DNA of 64,000 nt from Cherax quadricarinatus (GCF_038502225.1 NW_027195230.1:159501-223500), one strand, 5' to 3'; positions 21,711 through 35,464 are shown, numbered from the stretch's first letter. Made by a program: numbers and translations. Notes: generated by a model not told the origin, from the letters alone.

Positions 21711-21932
21711 GACGGATGGATACTTTTACATGTCTCCGTGCATAATCAGGAGCTCTGCAATGTTGCAAAAGTAGCAGCAGGAGGAATGAAGGGAAGTATT
21801 CTCAGAGTAAGGTAGGTAGCGTGGTGACACCAACTCAGACATGAGAGGCAACATTCGTCACCTTCCCGTCATTCCTCCTGCTGCAACACTTCAAACATTG
21901 CATAACTCCAGGTGACGCACGGAGACATGAGA
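21711..21932. repeat. Foldback element with ~68 bp imperfect inverted arms
   Basis: The left arm (21711-21797) contains 'catgtctccgtgc', 'ctctgcaatgtt' and 'agcaggaggaatga'. The right arm (about 21865-21932) contains their reverse complements in the opposite order. The loop is about 65 bases. Both arms run close to a (TA)n tract. The family is not recognised and I see no hammerhead core in it. Confidence 0.75.
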
Positions 21933-22009
21933 AAGTACTTGAGCTGAAGATTTCCAGCCACCATGTCTTGTCTGGCATTGTTAAGATCGCCTGTATGCGA
22001 CTGTATTGC

Positions 22010-22660
<651 letters not shown>

Positions 22661-23266
22661 CAAGGTATTGTCCAGTGTGGGTAGATTGGTAAAGCACTGC
22701 GTACCTTGTTCTAAGGTTCGTAGGTTCGAGTCTCCTTCAGCCAGAGATCAGTGTTTGTATATATTTCGCCTGCTCTCGCAAATTCCTTGCATTGTTAAAA
22801 TCTCTAGTAAGGCTGATGCATGCAGGGGATGAGATGAAAAGCTGTAAGCCTTCTCCCTGAAAGCTGGCTGCCTTGGATCAAACGTGTAGTGCAAGCTACA
22901 CGTCAAGGTATTGTCCAGTGTGGGTAGATTGGTAAAGCACTGCGTACCTTGTCCCAAGGTTCGTAGGTTCGAGTCTCCTTCAGCCAGAGATCAGTGTTTG
23001 TGTATCTTTCGCCTGCTCTCGCGAATTCTTTGCAATGTTCAAATCTCTAGTAAGGCTGATGCATTCAGGGGATGAGATGAAAAGCTGTAAGCCTTCTCCC
23101 AGAAAGCTGGCTGCCTTGGATCAAGTGCAAGCTACACGCCAAAGTATTGTCCAGTGTGGGTAGATTGGTAAAGCACTGCGTACCTTGTCCTAAGGTTCGT
23201 AGGTTCGAGTCTCTTTCAGCCAGAGATCAGTGTTTGTGTATATTTCGCCTGTTCTCGCGAATTCCT

Positions 23267-23270
<4 letters not shown>

Positions 23271-23353
<83 letters not shown>

Positions 23354-23372
23354 CGTCATATATATATATATT
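23271..23372. repeat. (TA)n microsatellite with a TGACGTCA interruption
   Basis: About 100 bp of TA dinucleotides broken by the palindrome TGACGTCA at 23351-23358. It lies at the 3' end of the minus-strand RTE copy. Confidence 0.95.
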
Positions 23373-24310
23373 ATTTTTTTTATTATCACACTGGTCGATT
23401 CCCACCAAGGCAGGGTGGCCCGAAAAAGAAAAACTTTCACCATCATTCACTCCATCACTGTCTTGCCAGAAGGGTGCTTTACACTACAGTTTTTAAAGTT
23501 CAACATTAACACCCCTCCTTCAGAGTGCAGGCACTGTACTTCCCATCTCCAGGACTCAAGTCCGGCCTGCCGGTTTCCCTGAACCCCTTCATAAATGTTA
23601 CACTCCAACAGCACGTCAGGTATTAAAAACCATTTGTCTCCATTCACTCCTATCAAACACGCTCACGCATGCCTTTGGAAGTCCAAGCCCCTCGCACACA
23701 AAACCTCCTTTACCCCCTCCCTCCAACCTTTCCTAGGCCGACCCCTACCCCGCCTTCCTTCCACTACAGACTGATACACTCTTGAAGTCACTCTGTTTCG
23801 CTCCATTCTCTCTACATGTCCAAACCACCTCAACAACCCTTCCTCAGCCCTCTGAACAACAGTTTTGGTAATCCCGCACCTCCTCCTAACTTCCAAACTA
23901 CGAATTCTCTGCATTGTATTCACACCACACATTGCCCTCAGACATGACATCTCCACTGCCTCCAGCCTTCTCCTCGCTGCAACATTCATCACCCATGCTT
24001 CACACCCATATAAGAGCGTTGGTAAAACTATACTCTCATACATTCCCCTCTTTGCCTCCAAGGACAAAGTTCTTTGTCTCCACAGACTCCTAAGTGCACC
24101 ACTCACCCTTTTCCCCTCATCAATTCTATGATTCACCTCATCTTTCATAGACCCATCCGCTGACACGTCCACTTCCAAATATCTGAATACATTCACCTCC
24201 TCCATACTCTCTCCCTCCAATCTGATAGCGAATCTTTCATCACCTAATCTTTTTATCCTCATAACCTTACTCTTTCCTGTATTCACTTTTAATTTTCTTC
24301 TTTTGCACGT
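23373..24310 (-). pseudogene. RTE-like non-LTR element, 3' end of ORF2 and 3'UTR
   Basis: The minus-strand frame 24286-23663 reads NTGKSKVMRIKRLGDERFAIRLEGESMEEVNVFRYLEVDVSADGSMKDEVNHRI, then LYGCEAWVMNVAARRRLEAVEMSCLRAMCGV, RWFGHVERMERNR and GRRGRGRPRKGWREGVKEV. The RWFGHVERM and GRPRKGW motifs are typical of RTE-clade C termini. The endonuclease and most of the RT are missing. The 3'UTR ends with 'gggccaccctgccttggtgg' followed by the (TA)n tract. ORF2 would encode endonuclease/RT in an intact element. Confidence 0.82.
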
Positions 24311-24317
24311 TCATATA

Positions 24318-25401
<1,084 letters not shown>

Positions 25402-25811
25402 CAAATAACCCGCACATAGAAGAGAGGAGCTATTCCTCCTTTTTCTTCTTCTCCCTCTTCCCCTTTCCTTTTTTTCCTTTGGGTTGTCTTTCTTCTGCCC
25501 TGTGTATTTGTTCCTTTTATTTATTTATTTATTTTTCCCCCCTCGGTGTTCTTGCTCTTACCCTCTGTGGTCACCCAGCTTCCTTGCAGTGCTCCTCTTT
25601 CTTAGTATTTGACTGGCCCCTCCTACTTTTACCACCTCCCCACTACTACTTCCTTCCACCTCCACTACTACCATCTCCTGCCTATATATACACATCCTGG
25701 TCTCCTTTTCGTTAGTGTGACTTTGTAAATGATCTAAATCAGACCGAAACGTCGTCGTAAGCTCCTCTTTTCTATTTGCGGGTTATTTGTGTATTGTTCC
25801 AGTCACGGTAT

Positions 25812-25815
<4 letters not shown>
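25402..25815 (+). mobile_element. Penelope-like terminal fragment 'a' with inverted ends
   Basis: The left edge 'acaaataacccgcacatag...gaggagct' (about 25402-25432) is the reverse complement of the right-end text 'agctcctcttttctatttg...ttgtgt' (25759-25793). Between them is CT-rich body sequence. The right end carries a hammerhead-like segment and a small 'cacggtattgtg' hairpin before (TA)n. I see no RT or GIY-YIG coding sequence. Assignment to Penelope-like elements rests on the hammerhead architecture and is inferred. Confidence 0.5.
25716..25760 (+). ncRNA. Degenerate hammerhead-ribozyme-like motif (copy a)
   Basis: Stem I 5' 'tgtgac' can pair with 'gtcgta' after a one-base bulge. The core reads TTGTAAA (A6 is U). 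An extra T follows, then stem II GATCT/AGACC (one mismatch), GAAAC, and GUC at 25751-25753 as the cleavage triplet. Stem III is only the palindrome ACGU. The A6 change probably makes it inactive. Confidence 0.4.

Positions 25816-25816
<1 letters not shown>

Positions 25817-25887
<71 letters not shown>
25817..25887. repeat. (TA)n microsatellite
   Basis: About 70 bp of TA following the right end of foldback copy a. Confidence 0.96.
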
Positions 25888-25888
<1 letters not shown>

Positions 25889-26239
25889 TTTGTTTGCAAT
25901 TGTGTCATTACGATTTCGTGTGTCGTGTGTGTGTGTGCGCAACAATATACTTTTGGAACTGAAGGTTTACTCACGTTGTAATGTGCAGACGTCTCTCGAG
26001 ATAGGACAGTGTTATGACCTAAGATGCCGGTCTGTCACTTGAAAGGAGTAAAGCGCCAGAAAAACGAGCACGCGGATAATAGATATTCTTTTTACCTGAG
26101 AAAAAAACATTAAAAAAAAAGCAGAGGCTAACGCCGAGAGACAGCAGGTGGTACAGAATAAATACATGGTAGAAGGGCATACAAAATTGAGAATTCAGAC
26201 TGCAGACCCAAATTTACATCTTTTAATACAGTTGTGCAG
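25888..26239. other. Unannotated sequence
   Basis: Short (TG)n near 25926-25937. Otherwise no feature recognised. Confidence 0.35.
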
Positions 26240-26358
26240 GTTAACAGAACAAGAGTAAAAACATCAGTACAGAACAGACAAAAGTACAAATATAAACACA
26301 AGCCGGAACAAGAGTACGTACATCAGTACAGGACGGAACAGGAGTACCCACACCAGTA
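26240..26358. repeat. Minisatellite, left part (GTAC-rich ~30 bp unit)
   Basis: Repeats of text like 'aacaagagtac' and 'catcagtacaggacgg'. The same units resume at 32105-32235 ('gaccagtactgga', 'ggaacaagagtacccag'). The array was therefore split by the Tx1-like element between them. Confidence 0.8.
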
Positions 26359-26458
26359 CTTTTTTTATATTTTTATTTAAAAGACCTTACAGAATTACAA
26401 AGGATGCATAACAATAGTAAAAACAAAAAAAAAATAATAGTTTCCTCTACTAGTACCA

Positions 26459-27435
26459 GGTTATTCCTGAAGATGACAAATATTATACCAACAGCCTGCT
26501 ATAACAAACAGTACACGCAAAAGATAAAACCCACTGAATAATTGATAGGTACTCACTAATGAAGGAAATAAAAATTTTCCTATCATATAATATAACAAAG
26601 GGAAGCGTAACATGGTTTTACCGTATATTTTGAGTACCTTGTCATAAACTATTACAACAAAAATAAACCAACAAAACTGCACATCACAAGAGCACTATAA
26701 TTACTGTAGTAAAACATGATTATAGCCCTAGCCACATTTGTCTCACACGAATATATAATATACAAATCATGACATTAAAATAAAATGCCCCTAACAAGAG
26801 CTACCATAACAATTATAAAAACACAAATCGGACCTACCCTCTAGTACAAGGTACAATGTATTGGTTAAATTGTGTTACGTTATCGCATAACTAATAGTAA
26901 ATCGGAAGGAACGAATGATTCCTTATGCACAAAACCCATGGGAAAACAGTATTATTATATCATAATTATGTTAAAATCTTCAAGTACATAAGTTCATACA
27001 TGGAACAAAACCAAATCACATGCTCTTCTAACAAAGTATTCAGTAAATACTTATATGCCACTCACATCAAAGGGGTTTGAGGCCAACCCTACTCATAATT
27101 TTATACGTCCCACATATGTATATAAACCGAAACCCTTGTCAACAAAATTTTTTTGGTATAAACCCCTAGGCCTATACATACTCTTAAAATAGTACCACAT
27201 AGAACCCCCAACAGACAATAAAAGTTAAACATAATACAAGACAAGTAGGAAGTATAAGGGCCGCATTTATCTGTACCTCAGATAACTTATGTCTTAAATC
27301 CAAATTTCCAAATCTGGTTCCTCAAACCCGAGATCCTAAGGGCTCGTTATCCTGGCTATCAAGGAGAATTTCTTACACAGTGAACATAACCATCAGGTTT
27401 AAAATGTCATCCTTGGAAGCTACCCTTATGTCTCA
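26459..27435 (-). other. 3'UTR of the minus-strand Tx1-like element
   Basis: AT-rich, with no supported coding sequence. It lies between the ORF2 end and the poly(A) terminus. Confidence 0.6.
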
Positions 27436-30400
27436 CTAAGGCAAACCATTTCCGTGAACGTAGCTTACCATCCAGACCAAACTTCCACTACCTTCCTCTT
27501 GCACACCACAACTACGCCAGCGGCAAACCCCCCCACCCCCTTTACATCCCCCTAGAAAGAGACCACCCCTTTGCCCATCCTCAGGGACCCCGACAAAGGG
27601 TACCCACAGTGAGGTTCCTATAACCTTCCGAGAAACTTTTTTCCCAGGACTCCCCATAAACCAGCATATTCCTACACTTCGTCCTATAAAATCTAGCCGC
27701 CAACGCTTTTATCCTCATATCACCCCTTAATTCCCTCATTCCCCATGAGATATCCAGATAATCTACTATGACATACATTATAGCCCTTCCCACATCCCTA
27801 GGCCCTCCCCTTACATATAATAGTAAAGCCCTTAAAAGCGGTAAACGTCCCCCCTCAACACTCTGATAACCCCACCCATCCATGATCTCACCCCCTCCAA
27901 GGAGGGACAAAAGATGACCACATGAAACGCCGTTTCAACATCATCACAAAACTGACAAAAAGCCTCTTCCACAAACCCCATACATCTTAACACCTCCTTG
28001 GAGGCCAGAATCCCCATGATGAAACGATACACTAATTCTCTTACTCTAGCCGGTATCCTAAGCTTACTAAAATCCTTCCAAATAACCCAGCAATCATACG
28101 TTGGATACACAGCTACCCCTTTCAAAATTCCCTGACCTCTCACTACCCTCACCAACCTTTTCACTTTGATGTTATCCACCTGTTGCACTGTTAATAAAAA
28201 TCTCAACATATCTTCACAAACCCTCAGGTCCTTGCCACTCCACCATTTACGTGCCTCCTCCATAACTCTTCCTACTTTAGCTCCCCTCACACCCCCTTCC
28301 CTTATATACCTCCGCTTGATATATATAGCCATTACTCTCAGTCCCAAAGGCAACAAACCTAAACCCCCTCTTTGAACATCTGTCATAACTGCCTCCTTAC
28401 TTAACCATGCCCTCCCAAATCCCCACACAAACTTTAACACCCTCCTCTGCATTTCCACAATGTCCTGTACCTCTAAGGGAAAAACCTCTGCCACCCCCAT
28501 ACCTTGCTATAAACAAGCGAATTTACCACCACCACCCTCTGATGTAAAGCTAGATCCTTCGCACTTAAACCTCCTAGTCTACCTAAAACCTTACCCGTGA
28601 CAGACTCCGAATTTACCCTTCTGCAGGCCTGCACCTCCGCTATATACCATATTCCACATAACCTGATTCTATCAATCACTGTCCATCCTAACCCCATCCC
28701 CAAGCCCCCTCCTATCCAATTACCCACCTCTAGTAACTTTGATTTCACCGTATTAACTCGCATCCCAGTATTCTTACCAAACATCTGAATCACTCTACCC
28801 ACCCTCCTTAACTCCTCCTTACCCCGTAGCAAAACAGTAGTATCATCCACATACCCAACGATGCCCCCTTTGCACCCTCTCCATCTCCCGATTGTCCATC
28901 ACCCGCTCAGCAGACTCATAGAAAGGATTCTGCACACACTCAAAGAGTAGCTGCGATAGCGGGCATCCCTGTCTCAAGCCTCTCTCCATTGGTACACTTT
29001 CACCCAACCTCCCAATGACCTGTACCCTCACCTCTGCTTCAGCATACAGTGTGTTCACCCACCTCACTACCCCCTCCCAAAACCCCAACCTCTCTAAACA
29101 AATCCCTAAAAAATCTCTGTCTACACAATCATATGCGTTCTCCCAATCTAAGCCTAGTCCATCCCTCATCCTTCTCCCCGGAATTCCCAACTGCCCCCTA
29201 TGTAACACCAGACCCAACACTTTCCTCATTCTGTTGCCCAAAATCTTAGCAAAAATCTTGTAATCCGAGCACATTAAAGTAATCGCATGATAATCATTCA
29301 AAACCCTGCATTCCTTATTTTTGGGCACTAAAACCGTGACACCCGTTCTTTGCGATTTTCCCATCCTCCCACTTCTTTACAATTCAAAACCCCCACCAGA
29401 CAATGCCATACACTCCCCCAATGACACCTATAAAAATCGTTTGGTATGCCGTCTATCCCAGGGGTTTTACCCTGGCACAGCCCAAAAACTGCCTCCTCCA
29501 CCTCCGCTACACTAATACTACTCTCGAGTCTGTCACTGTCTTGCTCACCTAATACCCTATTAAACCCGTCATCCCCAAAACGTCCCTTGCCCACTCCCCC
29601 ACCAACCCTCCTCCATTTCTCCCTAAACCAAAAATTGGCGTACAAACTAATATTTTCCATGGTGGATAGGCCTTGACCTTCCTCAAATCCACCCCCTCCG
29701 GTACCTGCCACTATTTACGCCAAGGTGGTTTTCACCTGCCTTTCCTTAAACTTCCTGAGCACAAATCCCGATGGCCTATCCCCCCTTAAAACAACCTCCA
29801 ACCTGCCCTAACTCTAATTGCCTCAAACTTTTCATTATGGATTTCCGCCAATCTATGTCGCAAATGGTCCATGTCCTCACACCGCCCCACCCGTTCCTCT
29901 GCACAACAGTCATTTAACTGACCTTCAAGATAATTCTGTAGACCATAGCTCCACCTCGCCTTCTCCTTACCTCGTACTTTAAAAAAATTTCGCAATTCCA
30001 ACTTTAGCCCTCATTTCCCACCAATCCAACAAATCCACCTCCCTATTCCTAGTCTCCCAAAAGGATTTCCACCAATCGTCAAATCCTGTAGCATCACCCT
30101 CGTCCCTATGTAGCCTCACATTCAATTTCCAGTATCCCGCATAAACTCTCACTATACCATCTACCCTCAAATCTGCTATAACAGCACGATGATCAGAATA
30201 ACCCACATCTATGGTCCTCACCCTCTCCACACCTATTCCCTGCCTAACATAAAACCTATCTAACCGTGCCTCATATCCCTTATGAATAAAAGTGTACTCC
30301 ACTCCATATCCCCTACTCCCCACCACATCTACCACCCCAACATCCGCAAAGCGTCTCTCAGAACCCCCAAAACGCAGCCTGCCCCCCTTGGGACCACATC

Positions 30401-30815
30401 CCCATTCCTAATTACACAATTGCAATCCCCACCAAGCACCATAAAAGCCGGTAAACCTCTCAAATGATACAACAAGACATCACGTACAAAATCCACCTTC
30501 ACTCTGGCGTTACTAGTGGCTGGCATGTAGACACCTACAAAACAAACCCTCCTGGCCCCCCAAAACCCATCCACCCTGACAACCCTCCCACCCACCCCTC
30601 CTCCCAACCAAGGATATGCAAAGGACTGGTCTCCTTTACTGCCACAGCCACACCTCCTTTCAACCTCAAAGCATCACTGGTAAACAAACTATAACCTTTC
30701 AAAACCAACTCACATCCTAACCTATGGTTATGCTCCTGCAAAAAACTTACATCAATACTAAATCTCCTTAAAAACCACTCTAACCATACCCTCTTGACCT
30801 CAATCTAAAGACCGT
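27436..30815 (-). pseudogene. Tx1-like ORF2 (endonuclease, RT, zf-RVT), multiple frameshifts
   Basis: The endonuclease starts at about 30815 (VTFNVNGL, then FLQEHNHRLG) and continues with VVLGGDCNCVIRNGDV and YSDHRAVIADL. The RT includes NDYHAITLMCSDYKIFAKILGNRM, GIPGRRMRDG, YDCVDRDFL, GLRQGCPLSQ and GYVDDTTVLL; that last motif crosses a frame change near 28845. The C terminus carries FCQFCDDVETAFHVVIFC, a zf-RVT-type zinc motif. I count about nine frame changes between segments (near 30600, 30335, 29990, 29750, 29350, 28845, 28490, 27900 and 27640). In an intact element this protein nicks DNA and performs target-primed reverse transcription. Confidence 0.85.
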
Positions 30816-30842
30816 TTACATTGAAAGTCACACACCTGAAAA

Positions 30843-32028
30843 TTACAAGAGTGGTGGCTTTCCCCTATGCCGCTGAGGCTTACTAGGTCCTCCTTTCAAA
30901 GGCCTCGGTCCATCTTTATCAATCCCTCGTTCCTGCCCTCCAACCCCTCCCTGTCCCTTCCCGCCGATCTTCCCATTGCCCCCCCCCCTTCCCGTTCTCG
31001 CCGTTTCCACCACAGTTGCCCAAATCTTCTTCCCAGGGCGCTGCGCCGGTGTGAGGACCTCGTCCATGTCTGATGCCCCCACTGATCTCTTGTGGGAGCT
31101 ACCCTCTACACATATCTGCTTCAAGCACATCTTCTTGATGGACCTCCACCACCACATTACTCTCCATTCTAACCTAACTTCTTGTCACCTTCCACACCAT
31201 GCTCCGACTCTTCCAAAAAATCCTTCAGCACAGCCTCCAAAATCCCTTCTTAAGCTGAATCTGTAGGATTTAACGGCCTGTCTGACAGCATTATTCCCCC
31301 TCCCCCCCGTTTCCTCTAGTAGTGTAACACATGTCCCCAAAGCCTCTGTTCTTTCAACCTCCTCACTCCATAGGCCTTTCCCCCTCTTTCCACATCACTC
31401 GTCATAACGTCCAAGACTTCTAACTGCTTGTCTTCAGAAACCTTTCCTTGAACCCTAGGGCCCTGTCTCCTGGGGCATTGTGCCGCCATGTGTTCATAAG
31501 AGTCACATAAACGGCACGTCCTCCTCTGCCCCACATAGTGTACAAAAACCTAAGTTCTGTAGCTATGCAAGGTGACATACGATGGTATCGGCCTCCTCAA
31601 GGTCATTTTCAATGTGAAGGATCCTTCCGGCAGCCCCTCGTAGGGCCGTCCCTCGCCGAGTGTACAGTCCCATAACCACTGAACACATCCTGTAGGCTGT
31701 ATGCTGTTGCTTCAAAAGGTACATTCCGTACCTTCACCCAAGTAAAATACTTAGAAACATCATGCAAGCACACTTCCACTGCCGAATTGACGCTCATCCT
31801 CCTTTCTTGAAATTCGTCGATAATACTGGAGTAGAAGTCGGTCCTCATGAACTTCATGAAGACCCTGGACATACCATTCAGTGCCACTCCATACAACTCT
31901 TCATTGGGGATGCCATAAACGTCCCTGATAATGCTTGGCAGGAGAACGTTCATCGTGGCACTGCTTAAAGTTTCCCTGACCAATTCGATGCAGACAGTAT
32001 TTATGCGCCGGCTCATTTGGTCCGCCAT
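30843..32028 (-). pseudogene. Tx1-like ORF1 (RRM-like and CCHC domains), broken
   Basis: It starts MADQMSRRINTVCIELVRET at 32028. WVKVRNVPFEATAYSLQDVFSGYGTV resembles an RRM-like RNP segment, as in Tx1/L1 ORF1 proteins. A frameshift lies near 31650 and a TAG near 31565 (CAG in the other copy: RTQV). The frame then resumes with YVGQRRTCRLCDSYEHMAAQC (zinc knuckle). It breaks again near 31316 and ends with LTPAQRPGKK and a G/K-rich tail. This copy shows the N-terminal half that is missing from the relic at 89-937. Confidence 0.75.
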
Positions 32029-32104
32029 CTATGTTTTCCTCACCAGGTGGCGTGCAAGAGAAACTGTAGAAACGTCCTCTCTCCCCGCAGGTCGAGAGAC
32101 GAAT

Positions 32105-32240
32105 GACCCAGACCAGTACTGGATGGAACAAGAGTACTCAGACTAGTACTGGAGAAAACAAGATTACTCAGACCATTGCTGGACGGAACAAGAGTACCCA
32201 AACCAGTACTAGACGGAACAAGTACTGAACGGAACAGGAG
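32105..32240. repeat. Minisatellite, right part (GTAC-rich unit)
   Basis: Units of about 30 bp ('ggaacaagagtacccag', 'accagtactgga'), continuing the array at 26240-26358. Confidence 0.82.
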
Positions 32241-33003
32241 TAGACAACTCTGTCTTAGATATTTACTTGTTGCTTGTCTGTACTGTTTTAGGTAGCACTT
32301 GTTGCTTGTCTGTACCGTTTTAGGTAGTACTACTTGCTTGTCTGTACTGTTTTAGGTAGTACTAGTTGCTTGTCTGTACTGTTTTTAGGTAGCACTAGTT
32401 GCTTGTCTGTACTGTTTTAGGTAGTACTTGTGCTTATCTGTACTGTTTTAGGTAGTACTTGTTGCTTGTCTGTACTGTTTTAGGTAGTACTTGTTGCTTG
32501 TCTGTACTGTTTTAGGTAGTACTTGTTGCTTGTCTGTACTGTTTTAGGTAGTACTTGCTGCTTCTCTGTACTGTTTTAGGTATTACTAGTTGCTTGTCTG
32601 TACTGTTTTAGGTAGTACTTGTTGCTTGTCTGTACTGTTTTAGGTAGTACTTGTTGCTTGTCTGTACTGTTTTAGGTAGTACTAGTTGCTTGTCTGTACT
32701 GTTTTAGGTAGTACTTGTTGCTTGTCTGTACTGTTTTAGGTAGTACTAGTTGCTTGTCTGTACTGTTTTAGGTAGTACTTGTTGCTTGTCTGTACTGTTT
32801 TAGATACTGCTAGTTGCTTGTCTGTACTGTTTTGGGTAGTACTTGTTGCTTGTCTGTACTGATTTAGGTAGTACTAGTTGCTTGTCTGTACTGCTTTAGG
32901 TAGTACTTGTTGCTTGTCTGTACTGTTTTAGGTAGAACTTGTTGCGTGTCTGTACTGTTTTAGGTAGTACTTGTTGCTTGTCTGTAATTAGTTCTGTCTT
33001 GTA
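32241..33003. repeat. Minisatellite, ~31 bp unit, about 24 copies
   Basis: The unit is approximately 'tgcttgtctgtactgtttt' followed by 'aggtagtacttgt'. Variation is mostly single bases (tagtacttg versus tagtactag). It directly follows the GTAC-rich minisatellite, so two different arrays are adjacent. An 'AGGTAGTA' donor-like word recurs in most units. Confidence 0.93.
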
Positions 33004-33365
33004 TACTATCTTGCTCCTTGTCTGTACTCCACTCTTAGATATTAGCCCTTTCCATCGCTCTCTGTATAGACCACCTTTGTCCGAATCCAGCTGTCTATAC
33101 ACTAGTCATGCAGAATTTTTGTGTTTGTATGTGTTCGCCTTCATGTATTAACAAATAATAACTTTATCCAACATTTACATGGACAAAATCTATAGGGTAA
33201 GAACCAGTAAAAAGTGACAATTTTAAACAACTTGATAAAGCTGTAGTTATCGCCAGGTAGCGTCTGATGAACGAAAAAATAGAAAATAATTGATAAAAGT
33301 ACTTGTTTATTTGGCTTTACAAGTCTACATATATGGAATATTCACCTTTTTCCTGTGCTCACTTG
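33004..33365. other. Unannotated sequence
   Basis: No recognised feature. Confidence 0.35.
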
Positions 33366-33430
33366 GCTGTACTGTGTTTGTACTCACTTGGAGTTGTAAG
33401 GGTCGATTTTTAGCTTCTGGCCTCCCCCGT
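33366..33430 (-). mobile_element. Decayed LINE A 3'-tail fragment
   Basis: 'gtactcacttggagttgtaa' and 'ggtcgattt..agcttctggcc' match the LINE A 3' end on the minus strand with several substitutions. Confidence 0.6.
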
Positions 33431-33557
33431 CACTCAGTTATTCACAACTGGTAAGACAGTGGTCCGGGTCTCTTGGGCTCTCAGTACTTTTGTCTCAGAA
33501 AATTGCTCTTTTGTACCATTTACAGTTTCTCTGCTTAATTCTTAATTTTCCATAAAC

Positions 33558-34017
33558 CTATTTACCTTGTACTCACCTATATGTACTCACCTATATGTAT
33601 TCACCTATATGTGGTTGCAGGGGTCGAGTCATAGCTCCTGGCCCCGCCTCTTCACTGGTCAATACTAATTCACTCTCCCTACTCCATGATCTTTGTCATA
33701 CCTCTTCTTAAAGCTATTTATGGAACCTGCTTCCACTACTTCACTCTCCAGATTATTCCACTTCCTGACAACTCTAAGGCTTAATAAATACTTTCTAACA
33801 TCACTATGACTCATCTGGATTTTCAGCTTCCAATTATGGCCCCTTGTTCCTGTTTCCCATCTCTGAAACATTCGATTCCTGTCCACCTTGTCAATGCCTC
33901 TCAGTATTTTATACGTTGTTATCATGTCTCCTCTATCCCTCCTATCCTCTAGTGTCATCAGGTTAAGTTCCCTTAACCTCTCCTCATAAGACATACCTCA
34001 GTTCCGGGACTAATCGT
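33558..34017 (-). pseudogene. LINE A 3'-end fragment
   Basis: Minus-strand frame 33994-33665 reads MSYEERLRELNLMTLEDRRDRGDMITTYKILRGIDKVDRNRMFQRW...RKYLLSLRVVRKWNNLESEVVEAGSINSFKKRYDK, the ORF2 C terminus. The 3'UTR follows, then three tail units ('tactcacctatat' on the plus strand, 33570-33610). It is 5'-truncated, and its 5' edge abuts the (TG)n tail of the next copy. Confidence 0.85.
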
Positions 34018-34775
<758 letters not shown>

Positions 34776-35250
34776 AAAAAATACCAGGTCTGATCCTTTA
34801 CAAAAGTCAACACAAAAACACAGTTTTGTAACCTGCCTCGCTTGTCTTCCATCAGCAAGATATTGTGACCCGGGTGATCTTTTTCAAAGTCATCTCGGGC
34901 AGAGACTCTTGAGCTATGTATTGAGTCAGTGGAAGAAGGTAAAATTGAGATGTGAGTGATTCGTTGAATGCGTCCCAGACTGCATGCCAAGGATATTTTG
35001 AAAATGACAAATTATCTAACAATGTGCAGAATAAATCTTTGATACTTTTAGAAACAATTGAATGAAACTTACGGGTGCTTTACTGTCTCACAACACCCAT
35101 GGAGATCATTCTTAGCGAGTGTACATTGAAATTTTCATTAAACAGGGGGTTGTTGTGAGACAGTTATGTGTACAAACCGAAAGTTAATCTTGCCGGAATC
35201 CAGATATCTAAAAAGCATAGCATGTTTGATTAAGTCGTATTAGTAGAAAC
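34776..35250. other. Unannotated sequence
   Basis: AT-rich with no recognised element. It contains the left target-site copy of the next insertion at its end. Confidence 0.35.
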
Positions 35251-35260
35251 ATTGCTTTCC

Positions 35261-35454
35261 TTGGTTTAGAAAGACACGTAAGCAAACACTATAACATATT
35301 TATTAGAAAACGTTTCGGTCCTGGGACCTTGACCTTGACCTTGAGAAGTGATCAAGGTCCCAGGACCGAAACGTTTTCTAATAAATATGTTATAGTGTTT
35401 GCTTACGTGTCTTTCTAAACCAACTTGTCGGTATTTATTACCAAGGTTTATACC
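35261..35454 (+). mobile_element. Penelope-like foldback insertion 'b'
   Basis: The arms 35261-35331 and about 35354-35424 are almost perfect reverse complements. Beyond the right arm the element continues 'cttgtcggtatttattacc'. It is flanked by 10 bp direct repeats with one mismatch: ATTGCTTTCC (35251-35260) and ATTGTTTTCC (35455-35464). It carries a hammerhead-like core in the right arm. The left arm has (AAGGTC)n where the core should be. It is about 194 bp and has no coding sequence. Confidence 0.72.
35344..35379 (+). ncRNA. Hammerhead-ribozyme-like motif with swapped 3-8 pair (copy b)
   Basis: Stem I is AGAA/TTCT. The core GTGATCA has G at position 3 and C at position 8, against canonical CTGATGA. 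One extra A follows, then stem II GGTCC/GGACC, GAA, stem III ACGU, and U17 at 35375 as the predicted cleavage nucleotide. The C3G/G8C double change preserves the core base pair. AATAAA begins 5 nt after the predicted cleavage. Confidence 0.6.
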
Positions 35455-35464
35455 ATTGTTTTCC

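Larger units (their letters stand above)
26359..32104 (-). mobile_element. Tx1-like non-LTR retrotransposon, nearly full length but decayed
   Basis: On the minus strand: a 5'UTR of about 75 nt, ORF1 (RRM-like domain, then zinc knuckle), ORF2 (endonuclease, RT, zf-RVT), a 3'UTR of about 1 kb and a terminal TTTTAAATAAAAATATAAA with an A-run. Length is about 5.7 kb. Both ORFs have several frameshifts, so it is dead. Tx1/L1-like assignment comes from RT text such as DYKIFAKILGNRM and GIPGRRMRDGLG. Both flanks are the same minisatellite, so the target duplication cannot be delimited exactly. Confidence 0.85.
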
